Of a stretch of 64,000 nucleotides of DNA, positions 42,527 through 50,674 are shown piece after piece; the stretch's first letter is position 1; each line of letters starts with the position of its first letter. Both the position numbers and the translations under genes were made by a program. Source of the stretch: CAUZIB01 sp963663925. Lineage in GTDB: Bacteria; Acidobacteriota; Vicinamibacteria; Vicinamibacterales; UBA8438. Below the pieces are notes generated by a model, which saw only the letters and a program-made list of their open reading frames with translations, had not been told where the DNA came from and ran no database searches. The DNA is taken from the NCBI GenBank assembly GCA_965237405.1, contig OZ250139.1, positions 682,001-746,000 of the forward strand, read 5' to 3'.

Positions 42527-43852
42527 CTAGTGGTCGACGACCTTTAACACGGTTTGTTTTACAGCGTCGTAGTCATTCGGTAGCTCCGTCGGGAGGATTG
42601 CGTGGTTCGGCGCGATGTCGGGCAGGCGATTCTCGTGGTAGCCGAGCTTGAAATCGATGAATTTCAGCCCGCTCGCGGTGGAGATGACTACAACACGGTC
42701 GGATGAGTCGATCTCTCCTCGGTCTCTAAGCTTGACGAGCACCGCGAGGGCAACGCCGGTGTGCGGGCAGTTGAACATACCGGTTCGGTCTGCGCGCGCC
42801 GCGGCATCAGCGAGCTCAGATTCCGTTGCTTGCTCGACGATTCCGTCGTATCGCTGCAGAGTATGGATTGCCTTCTGAATCGACACCGGGTTCCCGATCT
42901 GGATGGCCGACGCCTGAGTTGGATGCGCCTGTACCGGTTCGAACGACCAGTTGTCTTTGAAGGCCAGGTAGAGCGGGTTCGCCGTTGCCGCCTGAGCCAC
43001 CACAATTCGCGGTCGGCGACCGATAATCCCGAGCTCAAGCATCATCTCAAAGCCGGCTCCGAGCGCACTCACGTTCCCGAGATTGCCACCCGGAATGATG
43101 ATTACATCGGGGACCTCCCAGTCGAACTGCTGCACGATTTCGATCGCCACCGTCTTCTGTCCCTCAAGGCGAAGGCTGTTCATCGAGTTGGCGAGGTAGA
43201 TGCCCTCCTCCATGGCGAGGCGCTTGACGATCGCCATGCAACCGTCGAAGTCGGTGTCGAGCAACAGAACCTGTGCGCCGTTGGCGATCGGCTGCACCAA
43301 CTGTGCCGTCGAAACCTTTCCGCGGGGTAAAACCACAATGGCAGGAATGCCGCCCGCCGCGGCGTACGCTGCGAGCGAAGCCGACGTATCCCCAGTCGAC
43401 GCGCATGCCACCGCGCGGATGGTTCTACCCTCGGTGATCATCTGCCGGACGATGGACACGAGCACGGTCATACCAAGATCCTTAAACGAGCCCGTATGGG
43501 AATTGCCGCAGAGCTTGATCCATAGCTCTCGCAGACCAAGCTCGCGACCGAAGCGCTCCGCCCAGAACAGATTCGTGCCACCTTCGTCCATCGAGACGAT
43601 GTTCTCATCGCTCACGATCGGGCACACCCATTCCTTCTTGCCCCATACCGACGATCCGTAGGGCCAGGTCGTTCGCTTGTATCGCTTATCGAACAGTCGC
43701 ATCCAGTCGCTGGGCGTACGATCTCGGAGGCGCGACAGATCGTGGGTGACCTCGAGAAGGTTTTCGCACGTGGGGCAGTGATAGAGAGGTTCGAGGAGTG
43801 AGTGTTCGGTCGGACAGCCAGCGGTGCAGCGAAAGGCGACGCGGTAGCGCAT
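42527..43852 (-). CDS. thrC: Threonine synthase
   Basis: This is a PLP enzyme that converts O-phosphohomoserine to threonine. The product has 441 residues. The N-terminus carries a small Cys-rich segment (CTAGC, CPTC) seen in many members of the archaeal-like class. The PLP lysine lies in GNSHTGSFKDLGMTV, with ASTGDTSASLAAYAAA, and IIIPGGNLGNVSALGAG for the cofactor phosphate. A second, distinct homologue lies 1.5 kb away (45358-46521), so one of the two may be another PLP lyase or synthase. A possible ilvA remnant lies downstream. Confidence 0.9.
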   Translation of the reverse strand: MRYRVAFRCTAGCPTEHSLLEPLYHCPTCENLLEVTHDLSRLRDRTPSDWMRLFDKRYKRTTWPYGSSVWGKKEWVCPIVSDENIVSMDEGGTNLFWAERFGRELGLRELWIKLCGNSHTGSFKDLGMTVLVSIVRQMITEGRTIRAVACASTGDTSASLAAYAAAGGIPAIVVLPRGKVSTAQLVQPIANGAQVLLLDTDFDGCMAIVKRLAMEEGIYLANSMNSLRLEGQKTVAIEIVQQFDWEVPDVIIIPGGNLGNVSALGAGFEMMLELGIIGRRPRIVVAQAATANPLYLAFKDNWSFEPVQAHPTQASAIQIGNPVSIQKAIHTLQRYDGIVEQATESELADAAARADRTGMFNCPHTGVALAVLVKLRDRGEIDSSDRVVVISTASGLKFIDFKLGYHENRLPDIAPNHAILPTELPNDYDAVKQTVLKVVDH

Positions 43853-43993
43853 GACCCTACCAGTTTACCGTCTCTTGGATTCTAGCCGGAGACGAGTGAC
43901 GAGATTGGTGACGTTGGTTATTAGAACAATGTCGTGAGTTGGTCCTTCAAGAGGGCAAAGAGGTCACAAGGGAATTGGGTGATCGGGTGAGGC

Positions 43994-44069
43994 TGGTGGA
44001 CCGCATGGGATTCGAACCCACGACCTCCGCGTTGCGAACGCGGCGCTCTCCCAACTGAGCTAGCGGCCC
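43994..44069 (-). tRNA. tRNA-Ala (anticodon CGC), CCA encoded
   Basis: A 76-base cloverleaf is read on the minus strand from 44069. The acceptor stem is GGGCCGC with GCGGTCC, including the G3-U70 pair that identifies tRNA-Ala. The D-arm is GCTC...GAGC, the anticodon stem CCGCG/CGCGG with loop TTCGCAA (anticodon CGC), and the T-arm loop TTCGAAT. The discriminator is A and the CCA end is encoded at 43996-43994. It reads GCG codons, common in this GC-rich genome. Confidence 0.95.
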
Positions 44070-44227
44070 CAAGAATTATGAACTCGCTGTTCTTCTGAAC
44101 GAGCCGTGATGGTTTTTGACCGAACATTCTACATTACGTATCCGAGGCCTCTGGTTGGTGTGGAGTTTAGACCCGCGGCACCGGAGATGCCCACTAAACG
44201 ATAGGATCAACGGATGGTCTCACGGTC

Positions 44228-45316
44228 ATGAACTCGACAGGAGAAAGCAAATTTCCGGACCGGATAGGGCTGCTCACCGGTGGGGGAGACGGACCGGGCC
44301 TGAACGCGGTCATCCGCTCCGTCGTCAAATCTGCGGTCCGTCACGGGTGTGATTGTATCGGGCTGGCGAATAGTTTTGACGAGCTGATGTCGCCCGGTCG
44401 CTCGCGCATATTCACGATGCCTGACGTCGCCGGTCTCGAGTGAACTGGAAGTACGATTCTCGGAACGACGAATCGTGGCAATCCGTTCGAGTGCCCTGAC
44501 GAAGCTGCCAGCAAGTGCCGAGATGTTTCTAGTGAGTGCCTCGCCACGTTCAAGAGTCTCGGTTCGGACGCGCTCGTCGTGATTGGCGGCGACGGCACGC
44601 TGGCCATCGCATACGAGTTCCACAAGCTTGGGATGCCGCTCGTGGGCGTTCCATAAACGATCGACAACGACATCGTTGGAACCAACAGCACGTTCGGCTT
44701 TGATTCGGCGGTAAGCTTTGCTACTGAGGCTATCGATCGGCTGCACACGACGGCGCAGGCCCACTCCCGGATCATGGTTGTCGAAGTCATGGGTCGGCAC
44801 GCTGGTTGGATTGTCCTCTACGCGGGAGTCTCGGGTGGGGCCGACGTTATCTTGATTCCAGAAATCCCGTGTAATCTCGAACACGCGGCCGCGGCGATTA
44901 AGGCTCGGGAGGCGTACGGTTCGAAGTCGAGCATCGTCGTTGTTGCCGATGGGGCGGTGCCGGTGGGTGGCGAGGTGGCGGTGCTCGAGGAGGGCATCGA
45001 CGGGCGACCCGACCGTCTCGGAGGTATCAGCGTCAGGGTGGCGACGGAGCTCGAAAGTCTCACCGGCAAGGAGACGCGATCCGTTGTGCTGGGCACCTTC
45101 AGCGCGGGGGTGTGCCGACGAGCTTCGACCGGGTGCTCGCCACACGGAGCGTTTGAGCTCATCCAGCGCCGCGTCTTTGATGTCATGGTCGCCAACCGTC
45201 CTCAAAATCTTGTAAACGTTCCGCTGGCCGACGTGGTAGGTCGGACCAAGCTTGTGCCGCTCGATCTGGACCTGGTTCAAACTGCTCGGGCGACAGGGCT
45301 TTCGTTCGGGGATTAG
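44228..45316 (+). pseudogene. pfkA: 6-phosphofructokinase with two in-frame stop codons
   Basis: The frame spans 362 codons of a PfkA-type kinase, with no frameshift. It has IGLLTGGGDGPGLNAVIR, TGSTILGTTNRGNPFECP, ALVVIGGDGTLAIAYEF, TIDNDIVGTNSTFGFDSAV and VEVMGRHAGWI. Two stops interrupt it in the same frame: TGA at 44441-44443 (after MPDVAGLE) and TAA at 44654-44656, replacing the Lys of the conserved PKTIDND. The first stop removes everything after residue 71, so no active enzyme can be made by normal reading. TGA, TAA and TAG all end other genes here, so codon reassignment does not explain this. The enzyme would phosphorylate fructose-6-phosphate with ATP or pyrophosphate. Confidence 0.9.
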
Positions 45317-45357
45317 GTTAATTCGGACAGTAGTCGGAAGACAGGAGTAGGAGGTAG

Positions 45358-46521
45358 TTAGAGGAGCTCGAGGTATTTGAGTGCGCCACCGGTGTTAAAC
45401 AAGACCACGCTCTGATCGGGACTGATGATCTTTCTTGTGACAAGCTCGCGGAGCGCGCACAGCGTCGCCGCACCCTCGGGTGCGGCGCTAATGCCTTCGA
45501 GTGTTCCGAGCGTCCGCATCCCTTCGACCATTGCCTGGTCTGAGACGGCAACTGCCGTGCCGCCACTTTTCCGGAGGGCGCGGAGAATGAGGAAGTCACC
45601 CACCGCTTGCGGAACCCTCAAACCGTCAGCAACCGTTATCGCCGGGGACCAGGGCTCTGCCCGATCGCGGCCTTCCTCAAACGCGCGCACAATGGGTGCA
45701 CATCCCTCAGCCTGAACGGACACTAGCCGTGGTCGAGTTCCTTCGGGAACCCAGCCAATTCGTTCGAGCTCCTCAAAGGCCTTCCACATGCCGACAATAC
45801 CCGTACCTCCGCCTGTCGGATAGATGAACCAATCGGGCCATTGCCAGTCAAGTTGCTCGGCAACCTCATAGGCAAGAGTTTTCTTGCCTTCGACGCGAAA
45901 CGGTTCCTTGAGCGTGGAGACGTCGTACCAGCCGAGTGCGCGCCCTCGTTCGGCCGAGATGCGGCCGGCATCGGTGATCAGGCCGTCTACGAGTGTGATT
46001 TCGGCTCCGTAGAGCTTGCACTCCTGGATGAATGGTTGCTTGACGTCGCGAGGCATGAAGACCTTGGCGCTCAGGCCGGCATGGCCGGCGTAGGCGGCCA
46101 AGGCATTGGCGGCGTTGCCGGCTGATGATATTGATAAAGTTGTCGCGCCAAGTCGCTGCGCCCGAGTTACCGCGACTGCCAGCCCGCGCGCCTTGAACGA
46201 GTTGGTTGGGTTGAGCGACTCGTCCTTGATGTAGATCCTGCGCAATCCAAGCTTGTTCTCGATGCGCGGAGCCCGGAGTAGCGGCGTCATGCCCTCGCCG
46301 AGCGTGACTGGTTGCTCAGCGTTGCCGATTGGGAGGACCTCGCGAAACCGCCACAGTGAGGGCGGTCGGGACGTCAGGTCCTTCCGTTGCCAGGTTTTCG
46401 CTAGGCGGTCAAGGTCGTAGCGGGCGAACAGGGGGGCACCACACTGGCAGAGATGGTGTTCCTCATTTGGGTCGTAGGGGCCGGATCCACAGGGGACACT
46501 GCAGTCGAGCTGGGTGAGCAC
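45358..46521 (-). CDS. Threonine synthase-like PLP enzyme (second copy)
   Basis: It has 387 residues of the threonine synthase/tryptophan-synthase-beta fold. The N-terminus keeps a small Cys segment (LCQCGAPLFARY). The PLP lysine is in SLNPTNSFKARGLAVAV, with SISSAGNAANALAAYAGHAG, and IYPTGGGTGIVGMWKAFEEL binding the cofactor phosphate. NSFKARG with TGGGTGI suggests a ThrC subgroup distinct from the copy at 42527-43852. The GTG start at 46521 shares a base with the frr stop (TAGTG), so it is coupled to the translation operon. Threonine synthase is the best guess; a related dehydratase is possible. Confidence 0.85.
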   Translation of the reverse strand: MLTQLDCSVPCGSGPYDPNEEHHLCQCGAPLFARYDLDRLAKTWQRKDLTSRPPSLWRFREVLPIGNAEQPVTLGEGMTPLLRAPRIENKLGLRRIYIKDESLNPTNSFKARGLAVAVTRAQRLGATTLSISSAGNAANALAAYAGHAGLSAKVFMPRDVKQPFIQECKLYGAEITLVDGLITDAGRISAERGRALGWYDVSTLKEPFRVEGKKTLAYEVAEQLDWQWPDWFIYPTGGGTGIVGMWKAFEELERIGWVPEGTRPRLVSVQAEGCAPIVRAFEEGRDRAEPWSPAITVADGLRVPQAVGDFLILRALRKSGGTAVAVSDQAMVEGMRTLGTLEGISAAPEGAATLCALRELVTRKIISPDQSVVLFNTGGALKYLELL

Positions 46522-47090
46522 TAGTGCTGAAGTAACCCTTCGTCCTTGGACTTCTGCAGTTCGTCGATCAACTGAATGTGGGTGTTAGTGATCTTCTGGA
46601 CCTCGTCGATCGTCCGCCGCTCGTCATCCTCACTGATCTCGTGGTTCTTGAGCAGCTTCTTCAGCGCGTCGTTCGCGTCCCGGCGTATCTGCCGGATGCT
46701 GTTCCGGGCTTCCTCGGCTAGCCGGTGGACAAGGCGCGACAGCTCCTTGCGGCGCTCGTCGGTCAGTGGAGGTACGGGAATGCGAATAACCCTTCCGTCA
46801 TTACCTGGGTTGAGACCCAGGTTGGCCGCCCGGATAGCATTCTCGATGGCGCCTATTTGGCTCGGATCGAACGGGTTAGCAACGATCAGCGTCGGTTCTG
46901 GAACCGAGAGACTTACAACCTGATTAAGCGGGAGCTCCGAACCGTACGTCTCAACTTGAACCGAGTCGAGAATGCCGACGGACGCGCGACCGGTTCGGAC
47001 CCCGCTGAGTTCGGTTCGGATGTGTTCGACTGTGGCACTCATGCGGCGACGGCACTTGGTTAATGCTGTCTTCGGATCGCTGATGTCCAT
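46521..47090 (-). CDS. frr: Ribosome recycling factor
   Basis: RRF splits post-termination ribosomes together with EF-G. The product has 189 residues, close to the normal 185. It shows ELSGVRTGRASVGILD, LPLNQVVSLSVPEPTLIVAN, NDGRVIRIPVPPLTDERRKE and HEISEDDERRTIDEVQKITN, all family hallmarks. It is preceded by pyrH (24-base gap) and coupled by TAGTG to the threonine-synthase-like gene, in the conserved order rpsB-tsf-pyrH-frr. Confidence 0.97.
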   Translation of the reverse strand: MDISDPKTALTKCRRRMSATVEHIRTELSGVRTGRASVGILDSVQVETYGSELPLNQVVSLSVPEPTLIVANPFDPSQIGAIENAIRAANLGLNPGNDGRVIRIPVPPLTDERRKELSRLVHRLAEEARNSIRQIRRDANDALKKLLKNHEISEDDERRTIDEVQKITNTHIQLIDELQKSKDEGLLQH

Positions 47091-47114
47091 GATGTTTAGC
47101 GCTCGCTCACCGAT

Positions 47115-47831
47115 TTACACGGTCACCAGCGACCCTACGGTCTCGCCGCATACGGCTCGCCGGATGTTTCCCGGGGTTAAAAGATTGAAGACGACGATCG
47201 GCAGCTTGTTCTCCATGCATAACGAAATTGCTGTTGAATCCATTACCCTAAGTTGTTGCTCCAGCACTTCGAGATAAGAGATCGTGTTGAGGCGCGTCGC
47301 GGTGGGGTCGGTTACTGGGTCGGCCGTGAAGATGCCGTCGACTTTTGTCGCCTTCAGGATGACCTCAGCCTTGATCTCCATAGCCCGGAGCGCGGCCGCG
47401 GTGTCGGTCGTGAAATAAGGGTTACCAGTTCCGGCTGCGAAGAGCACGATTCGGCCCTTCTTGAGGTGCCGCACCGAGCGACGACGAATGAAGGGCTCGG
47501 CCACCTCGCGCATTTCAATGGCGGTCACGACACGCGTTGCCGCGCCGTGCCGCTCAATCGCGTCCGACAGGGCAAGCGCGTTCATCACTGTGGCCAACAT
47601 ACCCATGTAGTCGGCTGTCGCCCGGTCCATGCCGCTTGCGCTGGCCGCTAAGCCTCGAAAGATGTTACCCCCGCCGATCACGACGGCTATTTCGACGCCC
47701 AGGGTTCGTACGTCGGCAATTTCGCCGGCGATCTGGTCTGCAACGACGGAGTCGATGCCGAACGACTCCGTGCCCATGAGGGCTTCCCCCGAGAGCTTGA
47801 GTAGGACCCGTTGATATTTGGCTGAAGCCAC
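47115..47831 (-). CDS. pyrH: UMP kinase
   Basis: PyrH phosphorylates UMP to UDP and is allosterically controlled by GTP and UTP. The product has 238 residues of the amino-acid-kinase fold. It shows YQRVLLKLSGEALMG, VVIGGGNIFRG, DRATADYMGMLATVMNALAL, FAAGTGNPYFTTDTAAALRA and VILKATKVDGIFTADP. It lies between tsf (45-base gap) and frr in the usual translation operon order. Confidence 0.97.
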   Translation of the reverse strand: MASAKYQRVLLKLSGEALMGTESFGIDSVVADQIAGEIADVRTLGVEIAVVIGGGNIFRGLAASASGMDRATADYMGMLATVMNALALSDAIERHGAATRVVTAIEMREVAEPFIRRRSVRHLKKGRIVLFAAGTGNPYFTTDTAAALRAMEIKAEVILKATKVDGIFTADPVTDPTATRLNTISYLEVLEQQLRVMDSTAISLCMENKLPIVVFNLLTPGNIRRAVCGETVGSLVTV

Positions 47832-47876
47832 CGTTAGTGCGCCATTCTCGAACGTGAAACGAGGGAGGCAGAGACG

Positions 47877-48482
47877 CTACTGGTCGCCGGCGTCACCGAC
47901 CTTAAATCGCGCGAACCGCGAGACAATAATATTTTCACCCAACTTTGCGATCGCGGCCTTGATCATTTCACCGATCGTGAGCTTGGGGTCGCGGATGGAG
48001 AGTTGGTCGAGTAAAACGATTTGTTCGTAGTAGCTGTTGAGCTTACCTTGGACGATTTTGTCCACCACGTCAGGGGGCTTATTGGATTCTTCGAACTGGG
48101 CTCGATAAATCTCCTGCTCGCGTTGCAGATCGGCCTCAGAGACGTCCTCGCGTCTGACACATGTTGGGTTTGCGGCCGCGATGTGCATTGCGATTTCCTT
48201 TACCAGTGTCTGAAAATCGTCGGTCCGGGCGACGAAATCAGATTCGCAGTTTACCTCGATCAAGACCCCGACCTGAGCACCGGGATGGATGTAGCTACTG
48301 ACCAATCCCTGGGCCGTCGTGCGCCCCGCCCGCCTCTCCGCCTTCGCTTGGCCACGGGTGCGGAGAATCTTGACGGCCTTGTCGAGATTGCCCTCTGCTT
48401 CCGTGAGCGCGGTCTTGCAGTCCATGAAGCCGGTGCCGGTGATGTCGCGGAGCTCTTTGACTTGTGCTGCACTGATGGTCAT
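47877..48482 (-). CDS. tsf: Elongation factor Ts, short form
   Basis: EF-Ts is the nucleotide exchange factor for EF-Tu. The product has 201 residues, the short type that lacks the inserted core found in the 283-residue E. coli protein. It shows VKELRDITGTGFMDCKTAL in the UBA-like N-domain, RGQAKAERRAGRTTAQG, and the catalytic VNCESDFVARTDDFQ (Asp-Phe pair inserting into EF-Tu). It is followed by pyrH and preceded by rpsB. Confidence 0.95.
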   Translation of the reverse strand: MTISAAQVKELRDITGTGFMDCKTALTEAEGNLDKAVKILRTRGQAKAERRAGRTTAQGLVSSYIHPGAQVGVLIEVNCESDFVARTDDFQTLVKEIAMHIAAANPTCVRREDVSEADLQREQEIYRAQFEESNKPPDVVDKIVQGKLNSYYEQIVLLDQLSIRDPKLTIGEMIKAAIAKLGENIIVSRFARFKVGDAGDQ

Positions 48483-48578
48483 CGTGTCGAGTTCCTATGA
48501 GAATGAATCAGCCGCGATCGGCCAACGAGGTGTCAGAAGGCGCAAGCAGAAGCGCCAATGCACCGTACGCGGCGACCG

Positions 48579-49367
48579 CTAGACGGCGGCTGGTGACGGC
48601 GCTGACGCCGAGGAGGTCACCGGTGAGTCCGAGATCTCGGCTGCAGACGCGTCGACTCCATTCTTGTCCAACTGGGCAGCCTCGCGTAGACCGCGCCCAG
48701 CGATGACAGCGTCGGCAGCGCGGCTCAGGAACAGTCGGATCGAGCGCAACGCGTCATCGTTTCCTGGGATGACGAGGTCCACGTCATCGGGGTCACAGTT
48801 GGTATCGACGATGCCGATGACCGGAATCTTTAACTTCCGAGCTTCGTCAACGGCAATCTTTTCACGTCGGGTATCGACAACGAACACGGCGTCCGGAAGT
48901 CGATTCATGTGTCGAATGCCGTCGAGATTTCTGTGGAGTTTTCGCTTCTCCTTCTCGGCGCGGGCTATTTCCTTCTTTGACATCGTCTCGTAGCGACCGT
49001 CCTTAGCCATTGATTCAAGTTCGCGGAGATGAGTGATGCTTCGCTGAATCGTCATGAAGTTCGTCAGTAGTCCACCCAGCCATCGGTGATTGACGAAAAA
49101 CATACCACACCGCTGAGCTTCCTCGCGGATCAGATCCTGAGCTTGACGCTTTGTGCCAACAAAGAGGATGGTTTGGCCGGCCGCGGCCAGTTGGTTGACA
49201 AACTCCTCGGCTTTCCCGAAAAGCCTCATGGTCTTGCTAAGGTCGATAACGTAGATACCGTTACGTTCTCCAAAGATGAATGGTTTCATCTTTGGGTTCC
49301 ACCGTTTTGTCTGATGACCGAAGTGAACGCCGGCCTCCAGGAGTTTCTCTATCGTGATTGGCGTCAA
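48579..49367 (-). CDS. rpsB: 30S ribosomal protein S2
   Basis: This is S2, a late-assembling small-subunit protein, 262 residues. Blocks are LLEAGVHFGHQTKRWNPKM, FIFGERNGIYVIDLSKT, ILFVGTKRQAQDLI, NHRWLGGLLTNF and VVDTRREKIAVDEARKLKIP. The C-terminal tail is longer and alanine- and serine-rich. It sits 11 bases downstream of rpsI and 96 bases upstream of tsf. Confidence 0.97.
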   Translation of the reverse strand: MTPITIEKLLEAGVHFGHQTKRWNPKMKPFIFGERNGIYVIDLSKTMRLFGKAEEFVNQLAAAGQTILFVGTKRQAQDLIREEAQRCGMFFVNHRWLGGLLTNFMTIQRSITHLRELESMAKDGRYETMSKKEIARAEKEKRKLHRNLDGIRHMNRLPDAVFVVDTRREKIAVDEARKLKIPVIGIVDTNCDPDDVDLVIPGNDDALRSIRLFLSRAADAVIAGRGLREAAQLDKNGVDASAAEISDSPVTSSASAPSPAAV

Positions 49368-49378
49368 GCTTCCTCCAT

Positions 49379-49822
49379 CTATCGCTTGCTGAACTGGAAT
49401 CGCTTGCGCGCACCAGCCAACCCGTACTTTTTGCGCTCCTTGATTCGTGCGTCGCGGGTCAGAAGGCCGGCCTTCTTCAACTGCGGCCGAAGCTCGGGAT
49501 TCAAGCGGACGAGCGCGCGTGCGATGCCGAGCCGAAGCGCACCAGCCTGTCCTGCAAATCCGCCACCCGAGGCCGTCGCGTACACGTCCACATTGTCGAC
49601 GAGTTCGGTCAACTCAAGCGGCTCAATGATCCGCTTGCGAACGGAAGCGGTTGGAAAATGTTTCTCGAGTGAAACCTTGTTGATACTAATGTTTCCTGTC
49701 CCGGCTTTGAGAAAAACGCGGGCGGTAGAACTTTTACGTCGACCTGTGCCATAGTGCGGGCCTGGCGATGCTGGTGCCGCAGCTAGCGGTTCCGATTCAA
49801 CCTCGACCTGTTCAGTGCTCAC
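49379..49822 (-). CDS. rpsI: 30S ribosomal protein S9
   Basis: This is S9, 147 residues, whose C-terminal Arg contacts P-site tRNA. It shows YGTGRRKSSTARVFLKAGTG, YATASGGGFAGQAGALRLGI, LTRDARIKERKKYG and the ending GARKRFQFSKR. A 20-residue acidic N-terminal extension precedes the core. It follows rplM by 3 bases, the conserved L13-S9 pair. Confidence 0.97.
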   Translation of the reverse strand: MSTEQVEVESEPLAAAPASPGPHYGTGRRKSSTARVFLKAGTGNISINKVSLEKHFPTASVRKRIIEPLELTELVDNVDVYATASGGGFAGQAGALRLGIARALVRLNPELRPQLKKAGLLTRDARIKERKKYGLAGARKRFQFSKR

Positions 49823-49825
49823 TCT

Positions 49826-50257
49826 CTACCGTACCTCGCATTTCGTGGGACCCTGGGCAGCATGCGGATGCGCTGATTCCGCGTAAACCCTGAGTTTGCG
49901 ATACATGGCCCGCCCGAGCTTCGTCTTTGGCAGCATGCCCCGTACCGCCTGTTCGACAATCCGTGTCGGGCGATCGGCTCGAACTGTCTTCGCCCGATCT
50001 TCTCGCAGTCCCCCGGGATAGCCGCTGTGTCGCCGATAGACCTTCTGTTTCTCTTTTCGACCAGTCAGTCGGACCCGTTTAGCGTTGACGATAATCACGT
50101 GATCGCCAAGATCCAAGAACGGTGTGTAATGAGGCTTATGCTTTCCTTGAAGGAGTCTCACCGCCTGAGTAGCGATCCGGCCAAGCACCTTGGAATCAGC
50201 ATCGATGAGATGCCAGCGGCGGGTGAAATCTTTCTTTAATGGTACAAACGTTACCAT
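49826..50257 (-). CDS. rplM: 50S ribosomal protein L13
   Basis: This is L13, an early assembly protein of the large subunit, 143 residues. Blocks are RRWHLIDADSKVLGRIATQA, HVIIVNAKRVRLTGRK, YRRHSGYPGGL and AVRGMLPKTKLGRAMYRKLR. The ATG at 50257 is preferred over a GTG six codons upstream. It leads the operon rplM-rpsI-rpsB-tsf-pyrH-frr, with a good promoter at 50310-50340. Confidence 0.96.
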   Translation of the reverse strand: MVTFVPLKKDFTRRWHLIDADSKVLGRIATQAVRLLQGKHKPHYTPFLDLGDHVIIVNAKRVRLTGRKEKQKVYRRHSGYPGGLREDRAKTVRADRPTRIVEQAVRGMLPKTKLGRAMYRKLRVYAESAHPHAAQGPTKCEVR

Positions 50258-50309
50258 AACAGCAGGATGACACACTAAGACTATTCTCTACTAACAGCCG
50301 TAACCATCA

Positions 50310-50340
50310 ATTTTAGCAGAGGATTACCGGAAGATGTCAA
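50310..50340 (-). promoter_or_regulatory. Sigma-70-like promoter of the rplM operon
   Basis: On the minus strand TTGACA (50340-50335) and TAAAAT (50315-50310) are separated by 19 bases. The predicted transcript starts about 45 bases before the rplM ATG. This is the best promoter match in the window; the spacer is 2 bases longer than ideal. Confidence 0.65.
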
Positions 50341-50530
50341 GAAGACCCGTTCGTTCGTCCCGCCATTATTCCGGTAGCGTTCCTTCATGCGGTTACACTT
50401 TCAGGCTACCGTGGTGGCAAGATCTGTTCTCGAGATTCCCGATCTCTCGAATACTAATCTGGTAACGGCAATTGTTCGATATACGAAGGCGGAGGTTCCG
50501 CGTCTGCCGATAGGTCGGGGAGCGGCAATT

Positions 50531-50674
50531 GTGCTAGGGCGGCGAAAGAAGTCGCTGGTTGGCCTCGACATCGGGTCAAGCACCATCAAGGTGGTCGAGC
50601 TTGGTCGATGCGGCGGTGACGGTAAAAGCCCTTCCCTAGTAGTCACTTGGCCCGTGTCTGTGTGCTGGCGATGA
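50531..50674 (+). pseudogene. pilM: 5' remnant of type IV pilus gene pilM
   Basis: From the GTG at 50531 the frame reads RRKKSLVGLDIGSSTIKVVE and then LGRCGGDGKS before leaving homology and stopping at 50674. KKSLVGLDIGSSxIKxVEL is the start of the actin-like PilM protein, which links the inner-membrane pilus complex to the cytoplasm. Only about 30 of its roughly 350 residues remain. The next gene, a Xaa-Pro peptidase, begins inside the frame, so a deletion probably joined the two. No other pil genes are in the window. Confidence 0.75.

Noticed and set aside
44207..45280. A 357-residue uninterrupted minus-strand frame opposite the broken pfkA
   Set aside because: The plus strand carries all PfkA motifs in the right order, while the antisense protein has no recognisable family and an Arg/Asp-rich composition typical of antisense frames in GC-rich DNA.
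44228..45316. Stop codon reassignment or recoding to explain the pfkA interruptions
   Set aside because: The two stops differ (TGA and TAA), no recoding signal was seen, and TGA, TAA and TAG all serve as normal terminators of intact genes in this window.
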